Part shown: piece by piece, positions 41,535-50,951 of the stretch
Layout of the letters: every line of letters starts with the position of its first letter
How positions within the stretch are numbered: the first letter of the stretch is position 1
Assembly: GCF_001704275.1 (NCBI RefSeq)
Contig: NZ_CP011533.1
Span: 1,550,001 to 1,614,000, forward strand
Reading direction: 5' to 3'
DNA from: Streptomyces noursei ATCC 11455
GTDB taxonomy: Bacteria > Actinomycetota > Actinomycetes > Streptomycetales > Streptomycetaceae
DNA length: 64,000 nucleotides
Made by a program: the position numbers and the translations under genes
Notes under the pieces: model-generated
Database searches by the model: none
What the model saw: only the letters and a program-made list of their open reading frames with translations
Told to the model about the DNA's origin: nothing

Positions 41535-42893
41535 GTGCATAAGCGAGGACGCGCCCGCTGGGCGATCGGCGGGCTGCTGGCGGGAGGAATCCTCGTCAAC
41601 TTTCTCGACCGGACGGCCTTGTCGGTGGCGAGCTCTCCCCTTGCCGACGAATTCGGTCTCAGCCTGAGTCAGCTCGGCATCGTACTGTCCGCCTTCACGT
41701 GGTCGTACTGCCTGGTACAACTGCCCGCCGGTGTACTGGTGGACATGTTCGGGGTATCGCGCCTCACCCGGATCGCTTCACTCCTATGGGCCGTCGCCAG
41801 CCTGCTCACGGCGGTGGCCGGCGGGCTTGGCGGCGTCATCGTGGCCCGTCTGCTGCTGGGGGTGGCTGAGGGGCCGTCGATGGTCGGTGCTTCCAAGGCA
41901 ACCGCGGCGTGGTTTCCGCTCAGTGAACGCGGCATGGCAACAGCGCTGTTCGACGGAGCCCACAAGCTCGCCAATATGGTGGCGTTCCCCGTTCTGGCCT
42001 TCGTGATGAGCATCTGGGGCTGGCGAGCCGGCTTCCTGTTCACCGCGGCGGCCAGCCTGCTGTTCGCCGCCGTGTGGTGGTGGGGATATCGGGACCCGTC
42101 CGCACACCCCAGGCTGCGGGCCTCCGAAAGGGAGTTCATCCTCCATGGCGGCGCGCGCGACACGGACCGGGGACAGTCCGGGCAGCTGCGCACAGTGCTG
42201 CGCTCCCACACGAGCTGGAAGATCGCGCTCGGCTTTGGCTGCTACGGCTACACGGTCAATGTGGTCCTCATCTGGATGCCGGAGTTCTTCCAGCGTGAGT
42301 TTCACCTCCAGCTGCTCAGCTCCGGCATCTACTCGATGATCCCCTGGGGCGTGGCGACGGTCGCGGAACTTCTCCTCGGTGGCTGGTTGGTCGACAGGCT
42401 GGTGCGGCTCGGCCGCAATCCCACGCGGGTCCGCAGGACGGTACTGGTCTTCGGGATGGCGCTCGGGGCGACGGTCGGTGCCGCGGGGATGGTGCGCTCC
42501 CCCGCCCTCGCCGTGGGCTGGATGTCCCTCTCTCTCGCCGGACTCGCCATCGCGGCGCCGGTCGCCTGGAGCCTGCCCGGCCTGTTCGCCCCCACCGGAG
42601 CGGTGGGGGCGGCCACGGGGCTGATGAACTTCGCCAATACCGCGGCCACGGCCGGCGGGGTGGCGCTCACCGGCTGGTTGGCGGACGTGAGCGGGACCTT
42701 CCACGCGCCGTTCGTGGTGGCAACGGCGGTGCTGGCCGTGGGGGCCGGGGCGTACTGGAGCGTGCTGCGGCCCTCACAGACGCCTGCACCACCCCCGACC
42801 GTTCACTCCGCGCACGCAGCGGCGGACACCCCCCGTGGCAATGCGGCAGCGGCCACATCCGCGGGTAACTCGCCGCAGTCGGAGTCACCTTGA
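41535..42893 (+). CDS. MFS transporter, anion:cation symporter (ACS) family
   Basis: 452 residues with 12 hydrophobic helices. The first reads WAIGGLLAGGILVNFLDRTALSVASSPLADEFGLS, which is the opening of the ACS family (ExuT/GudP/phthalate-type carriers) with its conserved D-R-T-A-L segment. Motif A is degenerate (GVLVDMFGVSRLTRI). ACS members usually import organic anions such as sugar acids or benzoate-like acids. Here it could carry an aromatic acid precursor or product. The C-terminal 40 residues are Ala/Pro-rich and probably disordered. The GTG start at 41535 has AGAGGG upstream. Confidence 0.88.
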   Translation: MHKRGRARWAIGGLLAGGILVNFLDRTALSVASSPLADEFGLSLSQLGIVLSAFTWSYCLVQLPAGVLVDMFGVSRLTRIASLLWAVASLLTAVAGGLGGVIVARLLLGVAEGPSMVGASKATAAWFPLSERGMATALFDGAHKLANMVAFPVLAFVMSIWGWRAGFLFTAAASLLFAAVWWWGYRDPSAHPRLRASEREFILHGGARDTDRGQSGQLRTVLRSHTSWKIALGFGCYGYTVNVVLIWMPEFFQREFHLQLLSSGIYSMIPWGVATVAELLLGGWLVDRLVRLGRNPTRVRRTVLVFGMALGATVGAAGMVRSPALAVGWMSLSLAGLAIAAPVAWSLPGLFAPTGAVGAATGLMNFANTAATAGGVALTGWLADVSGTFHAPFVVATAVLAVGAGAYWSVLRPSQTPAPPPTVHSAHAAADTPRGNAAAATSAGNSPQSESP

Positions 42894-43018
42894 CACCCCA
42901 CCCCGACGACTCGGTGTGACGGCTCACTTCGATGCCCCACCTTGACGACGAAGCAGCTACCAGCTCAGTGCGGCACGACGCACGGATGAACGGCGGTCAC
43001 GCCCGGAAAGGTCCAGCA

Positions 43019-46000
43019 ATGGGGAATACGTCGCAGATCAACGCCACACGCACGCAACTCGAAGCCCATCGGAAACGGCGCATCGCCGAGCTGTTGTCGG
43101 CTGAACCGGGACTCGTCGACCTCAAGCCGCTGCCAGAAGTCTTCGAGGCAACCGCCGAACCCGGACTGCGGTTGTCCGAGATCATCAGGAGAACACTTGC
43201 CGGATACGCCGACCGCCCCGCACTCGGAGAGCGTGCCAAGGAGTTCGTCCCGGTGGCCGGACGCACCGAGATGCGGCTGCTGCCCCACTACCGAACCATC
43301 ACCTACAACGAGTTGTGGTTGCGGTTGTGCGCCGTCGCCGCCGACTGGTATCACCACCCCGAGCACCCACTGCGCGCCGGCGATTTCGTAGCCGTCCTCG
43401 GCTTTGCCGGCACCGACTACACCACCGTGGATCTGGCCTGCAGCCAAGTCGGCGCGGTCGCCGTACCACTGCACAGCAATTCCACCGTCGCCCATATTCG
43501 CCCCCTGGTGGCGGAAGCAGCACCACGTGTCTTCGCCACGAGCGCGGAACGCCTGGAAACGGTGGCCGAAGCGCTGACCGGGGACACTTCCGTCCGCCGG
43601 TTGATCGTGTTCGACTACCACCCCGAGCTCGATGAGCACCGTGAACACCTGGCGGCCGCACGCCGGCGACTGGCTGAGGCCGGTTCGCCGATCTCGCTGG
43701 AGCTGCTGTCCCACGTCATCGACTATGGGCGCACATCGCCCCCCGCGCCGGACCTGCCGCAGGAGGACCGTGCGGGAGAAACGTTGTCCGCACTGATCTA
43801 CACCTCCGGCAGTACCGGAAGTCCCAAGGGCGTCATGTACGCGGAGTCGACCGTCTCCCTGATGTGGCGTCCGAACTGGGATCCCGGCTACCAGTTCCCT
43901 GCGATCACGGCCAACTTCCTCCCGCAGAGTCATCTCGTCGCGCGGAGGATCCTGGCCACGACCCTCGCCCGAGGCGGTACCGCCTACTTCGTGGCCAGCA
44001 GCGATCTGTCCACTTTCCTGGAGGACCTCGCGCTCATACGGCCGACCGACCTCACCGTGGTGCCGCGGGTCTGCGAGATGCTCTTCCAGAGCTACCAGAG
44101 CCGGCTCGACCAGCGGGCACCGCGTGCCGGGCTGCAAGAGGCGGACCGTGCCGAGGTGCTCGCGCACTTCCGGGACGAAGTGTTCGGCGGCCGCATCGTC
44201 CGAATCCTGTGTGGTTCGGCGCCGCTCGCACCAGATCTGGTCGCTTTCCTTGAATCCTGCTTGGAGGTTCCGTTCCACAATGGATACGGCACCACCGAAA
44301 CCGGATTCCTCATGCTGGACCACCGCGTGCAACGGCCTCCCGTGGTGGACTACAAGCTCGTCGATGTGCCGGAGCTCGGCTATTTCACCACCGATTCCCC
44401 GCACCCCAGAGGAGAATTGCTGGTCAAAACCCGGCTGATCACCTCCGGCTACTACCAACGCCCCGAGCTCACCGCCGAGGTCTTCGACGAGGAAGGTTTC
44501 TACCGGACCGGCGACATCATGGCCGAGGTCGAGCCGGATAACCTGGTCTACATCGACCGGCGAAACAACGTGCTCAAGCTTTCCCAGGGTGAGTTCGTCG
44601 CGCTGGCGAGGCTGGAGTCGGTCTTCGCCACCAGCCCGCTGGTGCACCAGATCTACCTGTACGGGAACAGTTCCCGCGCCTATCTTCTCGCCGTGGTGGT
44701 GCCGACTCGAGCGGCAATCCAGCAGGCGTCCGACGAAACGGCACTGAAATCATCGATCAGCGCGTCGCTCCAGCGCATCGCCAAGGAGGCCAAGCTCAAC
44801 CCGTACGAAATTCCACGTGACCTGCTCATCGAGACCGAGCCATTCAGTCAGGAGAATGGCCTCTTGTCCGACTCGACCAAGCACATACGGCCACGGTTGA
44901 AGGACCACTATGGCGAGCGACTCGAGCGGCGCTACGCCGAACTGGCCGAAGGGCAGGCCAACGAGTTGCGCGGGCTCCGGCATGACAAGAGCCGCCCCGT
45001 AGTGGAGACGGTCACCCGCGCCGTGCAGGCGCTGCTCGGCATGCCCGAGGGCGAGCTGAACCCGGAGACCCGTTTCACCGACCTGGGTGGGGACTCGCTG
45101 TCGGCGTTGTCCTTGTCCCAGTTACTGCGGGAGACCTTCGACACCGAGGTCCCGGTCGGGACGCTCATCGGCCCGGCCAACAGCCTGCGCCGGATCGCCG
45201 AGCACATCGAACAGCCGCACGGCCCGTCCGCGGAACGGCCCACCTTCGCCCGCGTGCACGGCGAACACGCCACCGCGGCGCGGGCCGAGGACCTCACCCT
45301 GGACACCTTCATCGACCAGGACACACTGACCGCGGCCAAGTCGCTCCCCCAACCGACCGATACGCCCGGGACGGTGCTGCTCACCGGAGCCAACGGCTAT
45401 CTCGGCCGGTTCCTGTGCCTGGAATGGCTGGAGCGACTGGCTCCGATCGGCGGCAGACTGATCTGCCTGGTACGCGGCGCCGACAACACGGCCGCTCGAC
45501 GGCGCCTCGAACAGGCACTGGACACCGGGGACGCCGAACTCCGGCGGCGATTCGGCGAGTTGACCACCAACGGCACACTGAAGGTGCTGGCCGGCGACAT
45601 CGACAGGGCCAACCTGGGCCTGACCGATCAGACCTGGCAACGACTGGCCGCCACGGTCGACCTCATCGTGCACCCGGCCGCACTGGTCAACCACGTCCTG
45701 CCCTACAGGCAGCTCTTCGGCCCCAACGTCGTCGGCACCGCCGAACTCATCCGCATGGCCCTCACCACCCGGCTGAAGCCGATCAGCTACCTGTCCACGG
45801 TGGCCGTCGCGTCGCACGGAGCAGCCACGCTGGACGAGGACATCGACATCAGAGCGGCCAGCCCGGTGCGCCCGATCGACGAGCGCCACGCAGGCGGCTA
45901 CGCCCTCAGCAAATGGGCCGGCGAGGTGCTGCTGCGGGAAGCCCACGACCTGTGCGGGCTGCCGGTGACCGTGTTCCGTTCGGGCATGATCCTGGCGCAC

Positions 46001-46555
46001 GACCACTACACCGGACAGCTCAACGTGCCGGACACCTTCACCCGCCTCGTGCTGAGCCTGATCGCCACCGGAATCGCTCCGCAGTCGTTCTACCGCACCG
46101 CAGGCTCGGGTCAGCGGCCACGGGCGCACTACGACGGCCTGCCGGGTGGCTTCGTCGCCGCCTCGGTGGCCACCCTGGGAGCCGGCACGGCCGGCTACCG
46201 CACGTTCAACGTGGTCAACCCGCACGACGACGGCATCTCGCTGGACACCGTCGTCGACTGGCTGGCCGACTCCGGCACACCGATCCACCGCATCGAGGAC
46301 TACCAGGAGTGGCACGAGCGGTTCGAAGCCGCCCTACGGGCGCTGCCGGAGAAGCAACGACACCACTCTCTCCTCCCCCTCGTGCACGCCTATCGCGAAC
46401 CAGCGGCACCGTTGGCCGGGTCGGTCGTCCCCGCCACACGGTTCCAAGAAGCGGTACGCGCCGCCGGAATCGGGCCGGAGAAGGACATTCCGCACCTGTC
46501 CCGGCCACTGATCGAGAAGTACCTGACGGATCTCCGCCACCTGGGCCTGGTCTGA
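43019..46555 (+). CDS. Carboxylic acid reductase (CAR), adenylation-carrier-reductase
   Basis: 1178 residues, the usual full CAR length. The adenylation domain (residues about 40-640) has YTSGSTGSPKGVMY near 260, NGYGTTE and YRTGDI. The carrier domain has phosphopantetheine Ser693 in LGGDSLSALSLS. The C-terminal NADPH-dependent thioester reductase has TGANGYLG near 787, a VHPAA loop and a YALSKWAGE catalytic Tyr-Lys pair. CARs reduce aryl or alkyl acids to aldehydes using ATP and NADPH. Here 3-amino-4-hydroxybenzoate or a derivative is the obvious acid. It needs a phosphopantetheinyl transferase from elsewhere. GAAAGG precedes the ATG at 43019. Leu702 is a TTA codon. Confidence 0.93.
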   Translation: MGNTSQINATRTQLEAHRKRRIAELLSAEPGLVDLKPLPEVFEATAEPGLRLSEIIRRTLAGYADRPALGERAKEFVPVAGRTEMRLLPHYRTITYNELWLRLCAVAADWYHHPEHPLRAGDFVAVLGFAGTDYTTVDLACSQVGAVAVPLHSNSTVAHIRPLVAEAAPRVFATSAERLETVAEALTGDTSVRRLIVFDYHPELDEHREHLAAARRRLAEAGSPISLELLSHVIDYGRTSPPAPDLPQEDRAGETLSALIYTSGSTGSPKGVMYAESTVSLMWRPNWDPGYQFPAITANFLPQSHLVARRILATTLARGGTAYFVASSDLSTFLEDLALIRPTDLTVVPRVCEMLFQSYQSRLDQRAPRAGLQEADRAEVLAHFRDEVFGGRIVRILCGSAPLAPDLVAFLESCLEVPFHNGYGTTETGFLMLDHRVQRPPVVDYKLVDVPELGYFTTDSPHPRGELLVKTRLITSGYYQRPELTAEVFDEEGFYRTGDIMAEVEPDNLVYIDRRNNVLKLSQGEFVALARLESVFATSPLVHQIYLYGNSSRAYLLAVVVPTRAAIQQASDETALKSSISASLQRIAKEAKLNPYEIPRDLLIETEPFSQENGLLSDSTKHIRPRLKDHYGERLERRYAELAEGQANELRGLRHDKSRPVVETVTRAVQALLGMPEGELNPETRFTDLGGDSLSALSLSQLLRETFDTEVPVGTLIGPANSLRRIAEHIEQPHGPSAERPTFARVHGEHATAARAEDLTLDTFIDQDTLTAAKSLPQPTDTPGTVLLTGANGYLGRFLCLEWLERLAPIGGRLICLVRGADNTAARRRLEQALDTGDAELRRRFGELTTNGTLKVLAGDIDRANLGLTDQTWQRLAATVDLIVHPAALVNHVLPYRQLFGPNVVGTAELIRMALTTRLKPISYLSTVAVASHGAATLDEDIDIRAASPVRPIDERHAGGYALSKWAGEVLLREAHDLCGLPVTVFRSGMILAHDHYTGQLNVPDTFTRLVLSLIATGIAPQSFYRTAGSGQRPRAHYDGLPGGFVAASVATLGAGTAGYRTFNVVNPHDDGISLDTVVDWLADSGTPIHRIEDYQEWHERFEAALRALPEKQRHHSLLPLVHAYREPAAPLAGSVVPATRFQEAVRAAGIGPEKDIPHLSRPLIEKYLTDLRHLGLV

Positions 46556-46675
46556 ACCCGGGCTCTCACGCAGGGGCTTACCGGTGGCCGCTCAGCGACA
46601 CGCGAAGTGCCGGCTGGTGCGGCCGCCCCCGCACTCGTAAACGGCACCCCATACAGCGAAAGGGATTACGCATTC

Positions 46676-47584
46676 GTGAACGGAACAATCGCCGAATCCG
46701 TGGGAACATTCGAGATCGCCGACAAGCCGGTGCCCAGGCTCGGCTTCGGCGCCATGCGGCTGACCGGGCGCGGCGTGTGGGGACCGCCCGCCGATCGAGC
46801 CGAATGCGTGCGCGTGGTGCGGCGGGCGGTCGAGCTGGGCGTGCGGCTGATCGACACCGCGGACTCCTACGGCCCGCACATCAGCGAGGAGATCATCGCC
46901 GAGGCGATCCACCCGTACCCAGGGGATGTGCTGATCGCGACGAAAGCGGGGGTGACCCGGAACGGCCCGGACGTCATCGACACCGGCGGCGGACCGGTCC
47001 ACATCGGCCCGAGGGCCTGGCCGCCGGTCGGGCGCCCGGAATACCTGCGCCAGCAAGCGGAGATGAGCCTGCGGCGGCTCCGTCTGGAGCGGATCGACCT
47101 GTTCCAGCTGCACCGGGTCGACCCCGCGATCCCGCTCGCGGACCAGGTCGGCGAGCTCGCCAAGCTCAAGGCCGAGGGCAAGATCGCCGCGGTGGGGCTT
47201 TCCCAGGTCGGTGTCGAGCAGATCGAACAGGCCCGGACCATCACCGAGATCGCCACCGTGCAGAACCGCTACAACCTCACCGACCGCTCCGCCGCGGCGG
47301 TACTCGACTACTGCACGGTCAACGGGATCGGGTTCATGCCGTGGGCCCCCGTCGCCGCGGGCACGCTCGCCGGCCCCGGCGGCGCTCTCGCCCGCGTGGC
47401 CACCCACCACCGAGCCACACCGGCCCAGGTGGCGATTGCGTGGCTACTGGCCGCCTCCCCGGTCATGCTGCCCATCCCCGGCACGGCCAAGGTCGCACAC
47501 CTCGAAGAGAACCTCGCGGCGGCCGCCGTGCGACTCGAACCCGGCGAACTCGCCGAACTCGCCGAACTCACCGAACTCGGCTGA
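46676..47584 (+). CDS. Aldo/keto reductase
   Basis: 302 residues. The AKR tetrad is visible: Asp and Tyr in IDTADSYG, Lys in IATKAG and His in FQLHRVDP. The C-terminal NADPH-phosphate region is [15 protein letters not shown]. It reduces aldehydes or ketones with NADPH. Directly after the CAR gene, it could turn the aryl aldehyde into a benzyl alcohol, a natural acceptor for carbamoylation (inference). The GTG at 46676 gives a family-like N-terminus ([27 protein letters not shown]). Only a distant AAAGGGA ribosome site is seen, and an upstream in-frame start at 46607 is possible. Confidence 0.88.
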   Translation: MNGTIAESVGTFEIADKPVPRLGFGAMRLTGRGVWGPPADRAECVRVVRRAVELGVRLIDTADSYGPHISEEIIAEAIHPYPGDVLIATKAGVTRNGPDVIDTGGGPVHIGPRAWPPVGRPEYLRQQAEMSLRRLRLERIDLFQLHRVDPAIPLADQVGELAKLKAEGKIAAVGLSQVGVEQIEQARTITEIATVQNRYNLTDRSAAAVLDYCTVNGIGFMPWAPVAAGTLAGPGGALARVATHHRATPAQVAIAWLLAASPVMLPIPGTAKVAHLEENLAAAAVRLEPGELAELAELTELG

Positions 47585-47736
47585 GGAGGGGACCCCGGGA
47601 CCGACGGGCACGGCCCCTCACCCCGCCGTGACCGTACGGGCTGGATGCCGGGCGGAACAAAGGAAGGGACGGCCAGATCGGTTCCGGCCTGCATCCGCCC
47701 GGCATCACGAACCGACGCGGCGTTCGCCGTCAGCCG

Positions 47737-49215
47737 TTATACGGATTCGGCTGGATTCTCGTTCCGGAACCAGGCGATGACGAACACCGACACCACCAGC
47801 AGAACGACGCCGATCGTCCGGTATCCCAGATCCACCGAGCTGACGAACTTGTCCACCATGTCCGTGTTGCCGCTGGTCAGCAATCTGGAGAAGACGGACG
47901 ACTGCGCTTCGCCGCCCGCGACGTGGGAGAAGAAGTGAGCCTGGATGATCGTTCCCATGGTGGCAATGCCGATCGCCGCACCGAGCTCGCGCATGAGGCT
48001 GTTGAGGCCCGATCCGGCCCCGACACGGTTCGCGGGCAGGGAGCCGATGATGGCATTGGACAGCAGTGGCGCGGAGAGCCCGATGCCCGTTGCCATCAGC
48101 AGCAGGTAGACGATGAGGACCGCGTACGGCGTCGCCGCGGTCAACGTCGACAGCAGAGCCAAGCCGAGGACCAGAATTGCCAGGCCCGACGCGATGGTTG
48201 CACGCGCGCCGATGCGGTCGGCAATCCGCAGGCTTTTCGCCGAGACCACGGCATTCCACAGGGGCATGGGAATCGTGGCGAGGCCGGCCACCAGCGGTGT
48301 GTACCCCTTGGCGAACTGCAGGTACTGGGAATTGACGTAGAAGAGCGCAAACATCGCCAGGAAGCCGACCATTACTCCGACCGTCCCGGCCCGGAGCTTC
48401 GGGATGCGGAAGAGCGCCGTGTCGAGGAGTGCATGCCTCTTGCCCCAGCTACGCACCGCGTAGTACGCGAGGATCGCGATCCCCATGATTCCGGAGGCAA
48501 TGACGGTCGAGGAGGTCCAGCCCAGTTCGGAACCCTCGATGATCATGTAGAGAAGGCTGGTCAGACCGACGATCAGGAGCGCCGATCCGGCGAGGTCCAC
48601 CTTCGTGTCCACATTCTGCGTCCGGGGCACATAGGCCGCGACGCAGAGGGTGGCGCATACCGCCAGAACGGCGAACACCAGGAACATCACGCGCCAGCCA
48701 CCGAACTGCACCAGGGCCCCGCCGGCCGTGGCAGCCACCATGCCGGCGGCCTGGACGGCGACCGTCCACCCCGTGACCGCCTTGGGACGTTCCTGCTCCG
48801 TATGGATGTTCACGATGATCGACAGCGTCGTCGAAAACACGAACGCCGCTCCCAGCCCGGTGAAGAAACGCGCGGCAAGGAGCAATGCGATCGTCGGGGC
48901 CAGCCCGGAAGCCAGGCAGCCGATGACGTATACGGTCAGGCCGACGAGCAGAAACCCTTTACGCCCATAACGGTCCGCGAGCGCGCCCGCTGGGACCAAT
49001 AAGCAGGCGAAGACAATGGTGTATCCGTCGACGACCCATAATAATTGAGTCGCCGACGGATGCAGGTCACTGGTGGAGATGGTCGGTATCGCAAGATTCA
49101 TCACCGATACCATTCCCATGACCAGAAATGCCGCGCCTGAAGCGATGCGACGAGCTCCGCGCCGCCGCGGATGGCCAGCTCGTGCCGTCGGTTCGACACC
49201 CGTGGTTGCTGTCAC
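47737..49215 (-). CDS. MFS transporter, DHA2/EmrB-QacA type
   Basis: 492 residues with 14 hydrophobic helices. The opening motif VMNLAIPTISTSDLHPSATQLLWVVDGYTIVFACLLVPAGALADRYGRKG contains DHA2 motifs D1 and A. This family exports structurally varied drugs in exchange for protons, so it is the main self-resistance or export candidate for the 3,4-AHBA block. It starts with GTG at 49215, with GGGAG 4-5 nt upstream. Residues 58 and 59 are two consecutive TTA codons, so translation should depend on bldA tRNA. It is convergent with the aldo/keto reductase gene. Two 18-bp direct repeats lie upstream. Confidence 0.9.
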   Translation of the reverse strand: MTATTGVEPTARAGHPRRRGARRIASGAAFLVMGMVSVMNLAIPTISTSDLHPSATQLLWVVDGYTIVFACLLVPAGALADRYGRKGFLLVGLTVYVIGCLASGLAPTIALLLAARFFTGLGAAFVFSTTLSIIVNIHTEQERPKAVTGWTVAVQAAGMVAATAGGALVQFGGWRVMFLVFAVLAVCATLCVAAYVPRTQNVDTKVDLAGSALLIVGLTSLLYMIIEGSELGWTSSTVIASGIMGIAILAYYAVRSWGKRHALLDTALFRIPKLRAGTVGVMVGFLAMFALFYVNSQYLQFAKGYTPLVAGLATIPMPLWNAVVSAKSLRIADRIGARATIASGLAILVLGLALLSTLTAATPYAVLIVYLLLMATGIGLSAPLLSNAIIGSLPANRVGAGSGLNSLMRELGAAIGIATMGTIIQAHFFSHVAGGEAQSSVFSRLLTSGNTDMVDKFVSSVDLGYRTIGVVLLVVSVFVIAWFRNENPAESV

Positions 49216-49535
49216 GAATCTCCCGTCCTCGTTTCGAGTCGAGCATCGCCCGGGCGCGACGAGCCCCGGGCCGTCGACTACTGAGTGGCATCAGAAGCTT
49301 CCGAGTCGTATACCTCGAAGCGATGTTTCGAAGTCTATACCTCGAAGCGACGTACTGTGAGCGGTTGCCGAGCCAGAGCTGACGACATGACAGCACAGGG
49401 GTGCGGAAGTGCAGGCAGCCGCGCCGGGGTGGCGAAGGGGCGGACGACTCCCGTTCGCCACCCGCTGGAGGAGGTCTGTCGAGTCCCTCCCCGAGCGCCG
49501 ACTTCACCCGCCTGCGGGCTCAGAGCCCCGCTGCG
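49216..49535. other. 320-bp intergenic region upstream of the DHA2 exporter
   Basis: Lies between the end of the LLM monooxygenase gene and the start of the exporter, both on the minus strand. It holds two 18-bp direct repeats, listed separately, with TATA-rich sequence unlike the surrounding DNA. No convincing gene is present. Confidence 0.55.
49309..49353. promoter_or_regulatory. Two 18-bp direct repeats upstream of the DHA2 exporter
   Basis: TATACCTCGAAGCGATGT (49309-49326) and TATACCTCGAAGCGACGT (49336-49353) differ at one base and are spaced 27 bp start to start. A TTCGAAG segment lies between them. On the minus strand each repeat yields a TATA element that can serve as a -10. This is probably a promoter with paired regulator sites controlling the exporter. 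Confidence 0.6.
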
Positions 49536-50597
49536 TCACTCGGGGAGACGCGGCAGAACCTGCTCGCGGAAGCGCCGGAGGTTGCCGGCCATGTCGTCGA
49601 ACGCCTGGCCGCCGTAGTCGATGTGCCACAAGAACGTGTCCACGGACAGCGTGCGCCGGAACTCGACGATCCGCTCCGTGACCGTCTCCGGTGAGCCGAC
49701 GATCGCCGTCTCGATCAGATCGTCGTCGGTCATCTCCTTGATGCTGTTCACGATCTGCGGGTACTTCGCGTAATCCGAGGAATGGGTGTGCAGCAGAGAC
49801 TCGGCGGCCTCGCCGAACACCTGCCAGTGCGCCCGAAGTCGAGGCAGCGCCCTGTCCACCGCTTCCGCGTCCGTCCCACCGATCATCAGCGGGATGCTCA
49901 TCGCGACCCGCGGCGATGCCCCGGTCTCCCTTGCAGCCTTCTGGAAGCACGACGTGTAGAGCCGCACGTTCTCCCGCGCCTTGGGCAGTTCCTCAGCACG
50001 CGGCGGAGACGCCATGAGGAGGTTCAGCCCGCGTTCGCCCGCCCAGGAAAACGTCTCCGGCGACATCAGGCCGGCGACCCAGGTGGGCGGATGCGGCGTC
50101 TGCACCACTGACGGAAGGGAGTCGACACCGGAGTACTGGAAGAACTCACTGGATTCCGAGACGCCCTTCTCGGTCCACAACCGAAGGACGGCCTCGACCG
50201 TTTCCCTGTACCGCTGCCGGCTTCCTTCCATCGGCACGCCGAAGGTGTCGAATTCGTAGGGAAGGAAGGCTCGTGCGAACCCGACATCGAGTCGCCCGTG
50301 GCTGAGGACGTCGACCTGGGCGGCTTGCGCCGCTATCTGCACCGGGTGATGGAAGGATGCCTGGATGCCTCCGGTCATCAGGCGGATCGACTGCGTCCGG
50401 GCGGCCACCGCGGCCAGAAAGGTGAGCGGGTGCGGGCTGTACCCGCCGTACTCGTGCAGATAGTGCTCGACCATCTTCACGTAGTCGAACCCCAGCTCGT
50501 CGGCGAGGCAGGACAGCGCGAGCGCATCGTCGAGATACTCGGTCGCGGAACGCTGACTGCAACGGCAGTCCGGTAAGAAAGAGATGCCGTATTTCAT
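49536..50597 (-). CDS. LLM-class (luciferase-like) flavin-dependent monooxygenase
   Basis: 353 residues of the bacterial luciferase superfamily TIM barrel. It begins MKYGISFLPDC and contains CLADELGFDYVKMVEHYLHEYGGY (active-site His region), RTQSIRLMTGGIQASFHHPVQIAAQAAQVDVLSHGRLDVGFARAF and a late VGSPETVTERI helix. Such enzymes use FMNH2 from a separate reductase and oxygen for N-hydroxylation, aromatic hydroxylation or Baeyer-Villiger reactions; the flavin reductase at 39558 is a likely partner. GGAAGG precedes the ATG. Leu8 is a TTA codon. It is divergent from the GriI-like gene, which suggests an aminophenol substrate, but that is inference. Confidence 0.9.
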   Translation of the reverse strand: MKYGISFLPDCRCSQRSATEYLDDALALSCLADELGFDYVKMVEHYLHEYGGYSPHPLTFLAAVAARTQSIRLMTGGIQASFHHPVQIAAQAAQVDVLSHGRLDVGFARAFLPYEFDTFGVPMEGSRQRYRETVEAVLRLWTEKGVSESSEFFQYSGVDSLPSVVQTPHPPTWVAGLMSPETFSWAGERGLNLLMASPPRAEELPKARENVRLYTSCFQKAARETGASPRVAMSIPLMIGGTDAEAVDRALPRLRAHWQVFGEAAESLLHTHSSDYAKYPQIVNSIKEMTDDDLIETAIVGSPETVTERIVEFRRTLSVDTFLWHIDYGGQAFDDMAGNLRRFREQVLPRLPE

Positions 50598-50951
50598 GGC
50601 GCGAATACCTTCCGGCTACGTGTGAACGGAGGGCTGCATATGAAGGACGCTGCTGTACGGCCCGCCCATCCGCCGACCCGTGTCCAGTGCGACCACCGAT
50701 GTCGATCGTGCCAGTCGGCGTGGCACCGACCCTCTGCCGGGCCGGGGTGCGTGAGCGGAACACGGAGCAACCTACGCCAGGCATGACAACCTGTCAAGAC
50801 ACATGTAGAGTCAGGCTGTAAAGCCTCAACAAGCCTCGTTTGTAAGCGTGTTGACAGCGCGGTCCGGCTCTGGTCTTCTTGATGGTGCGACGCCGCAAAT
50901 GCATCACGAGGGCGCCTAACAAGGCGCTTACCAGGGTGAGGTGTTGTAGAG
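50598..50951. other. 354-bp divergent promoter region between LLM monooxygenase and GriI-like genes
   Basis: Carries a good minus-strand promoter with an overlapping dyad, listed separately, and a plus-strand TTGACA at 50851-50856 with a weak TCTTCT 17 bp on. A small AGGCT/AGCCT dyad lies at 50813-50826. The middle is AT-richer than its surroundings. No gene is seen. Confidence 0.55.
50769..50797 (-). promoter_or_regulatory. Promoter for the LLM monooxygenase gene with overlapping dyad
   Basis: On the minus strand TTGACA (50792-50797), a 17-bp spacer and TAGGTT (50769-50774) form a near-consensus promoter. A TGACA-acc-TGTCA dyad (50784-50796) overlaps the -35 and part of the spacer, where a bound regulator would block polymerase. 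The predicted leader is about 165 nt. Confidence 0.55.

Noticed and set aside
42932..43018. Longer start for the CAR gene
   Set aside because: The added 29 residues are not CAR-like. The ATG at 43019 has GAAAGG at good spacing and gives the usual CAR length.
49309..49353. CRISPR-like array upstream of the DHA2 exporter
   Set aside because: Only two repeat units with a 9-nt gap and no cas genes; a regulatory repeat is more likely.
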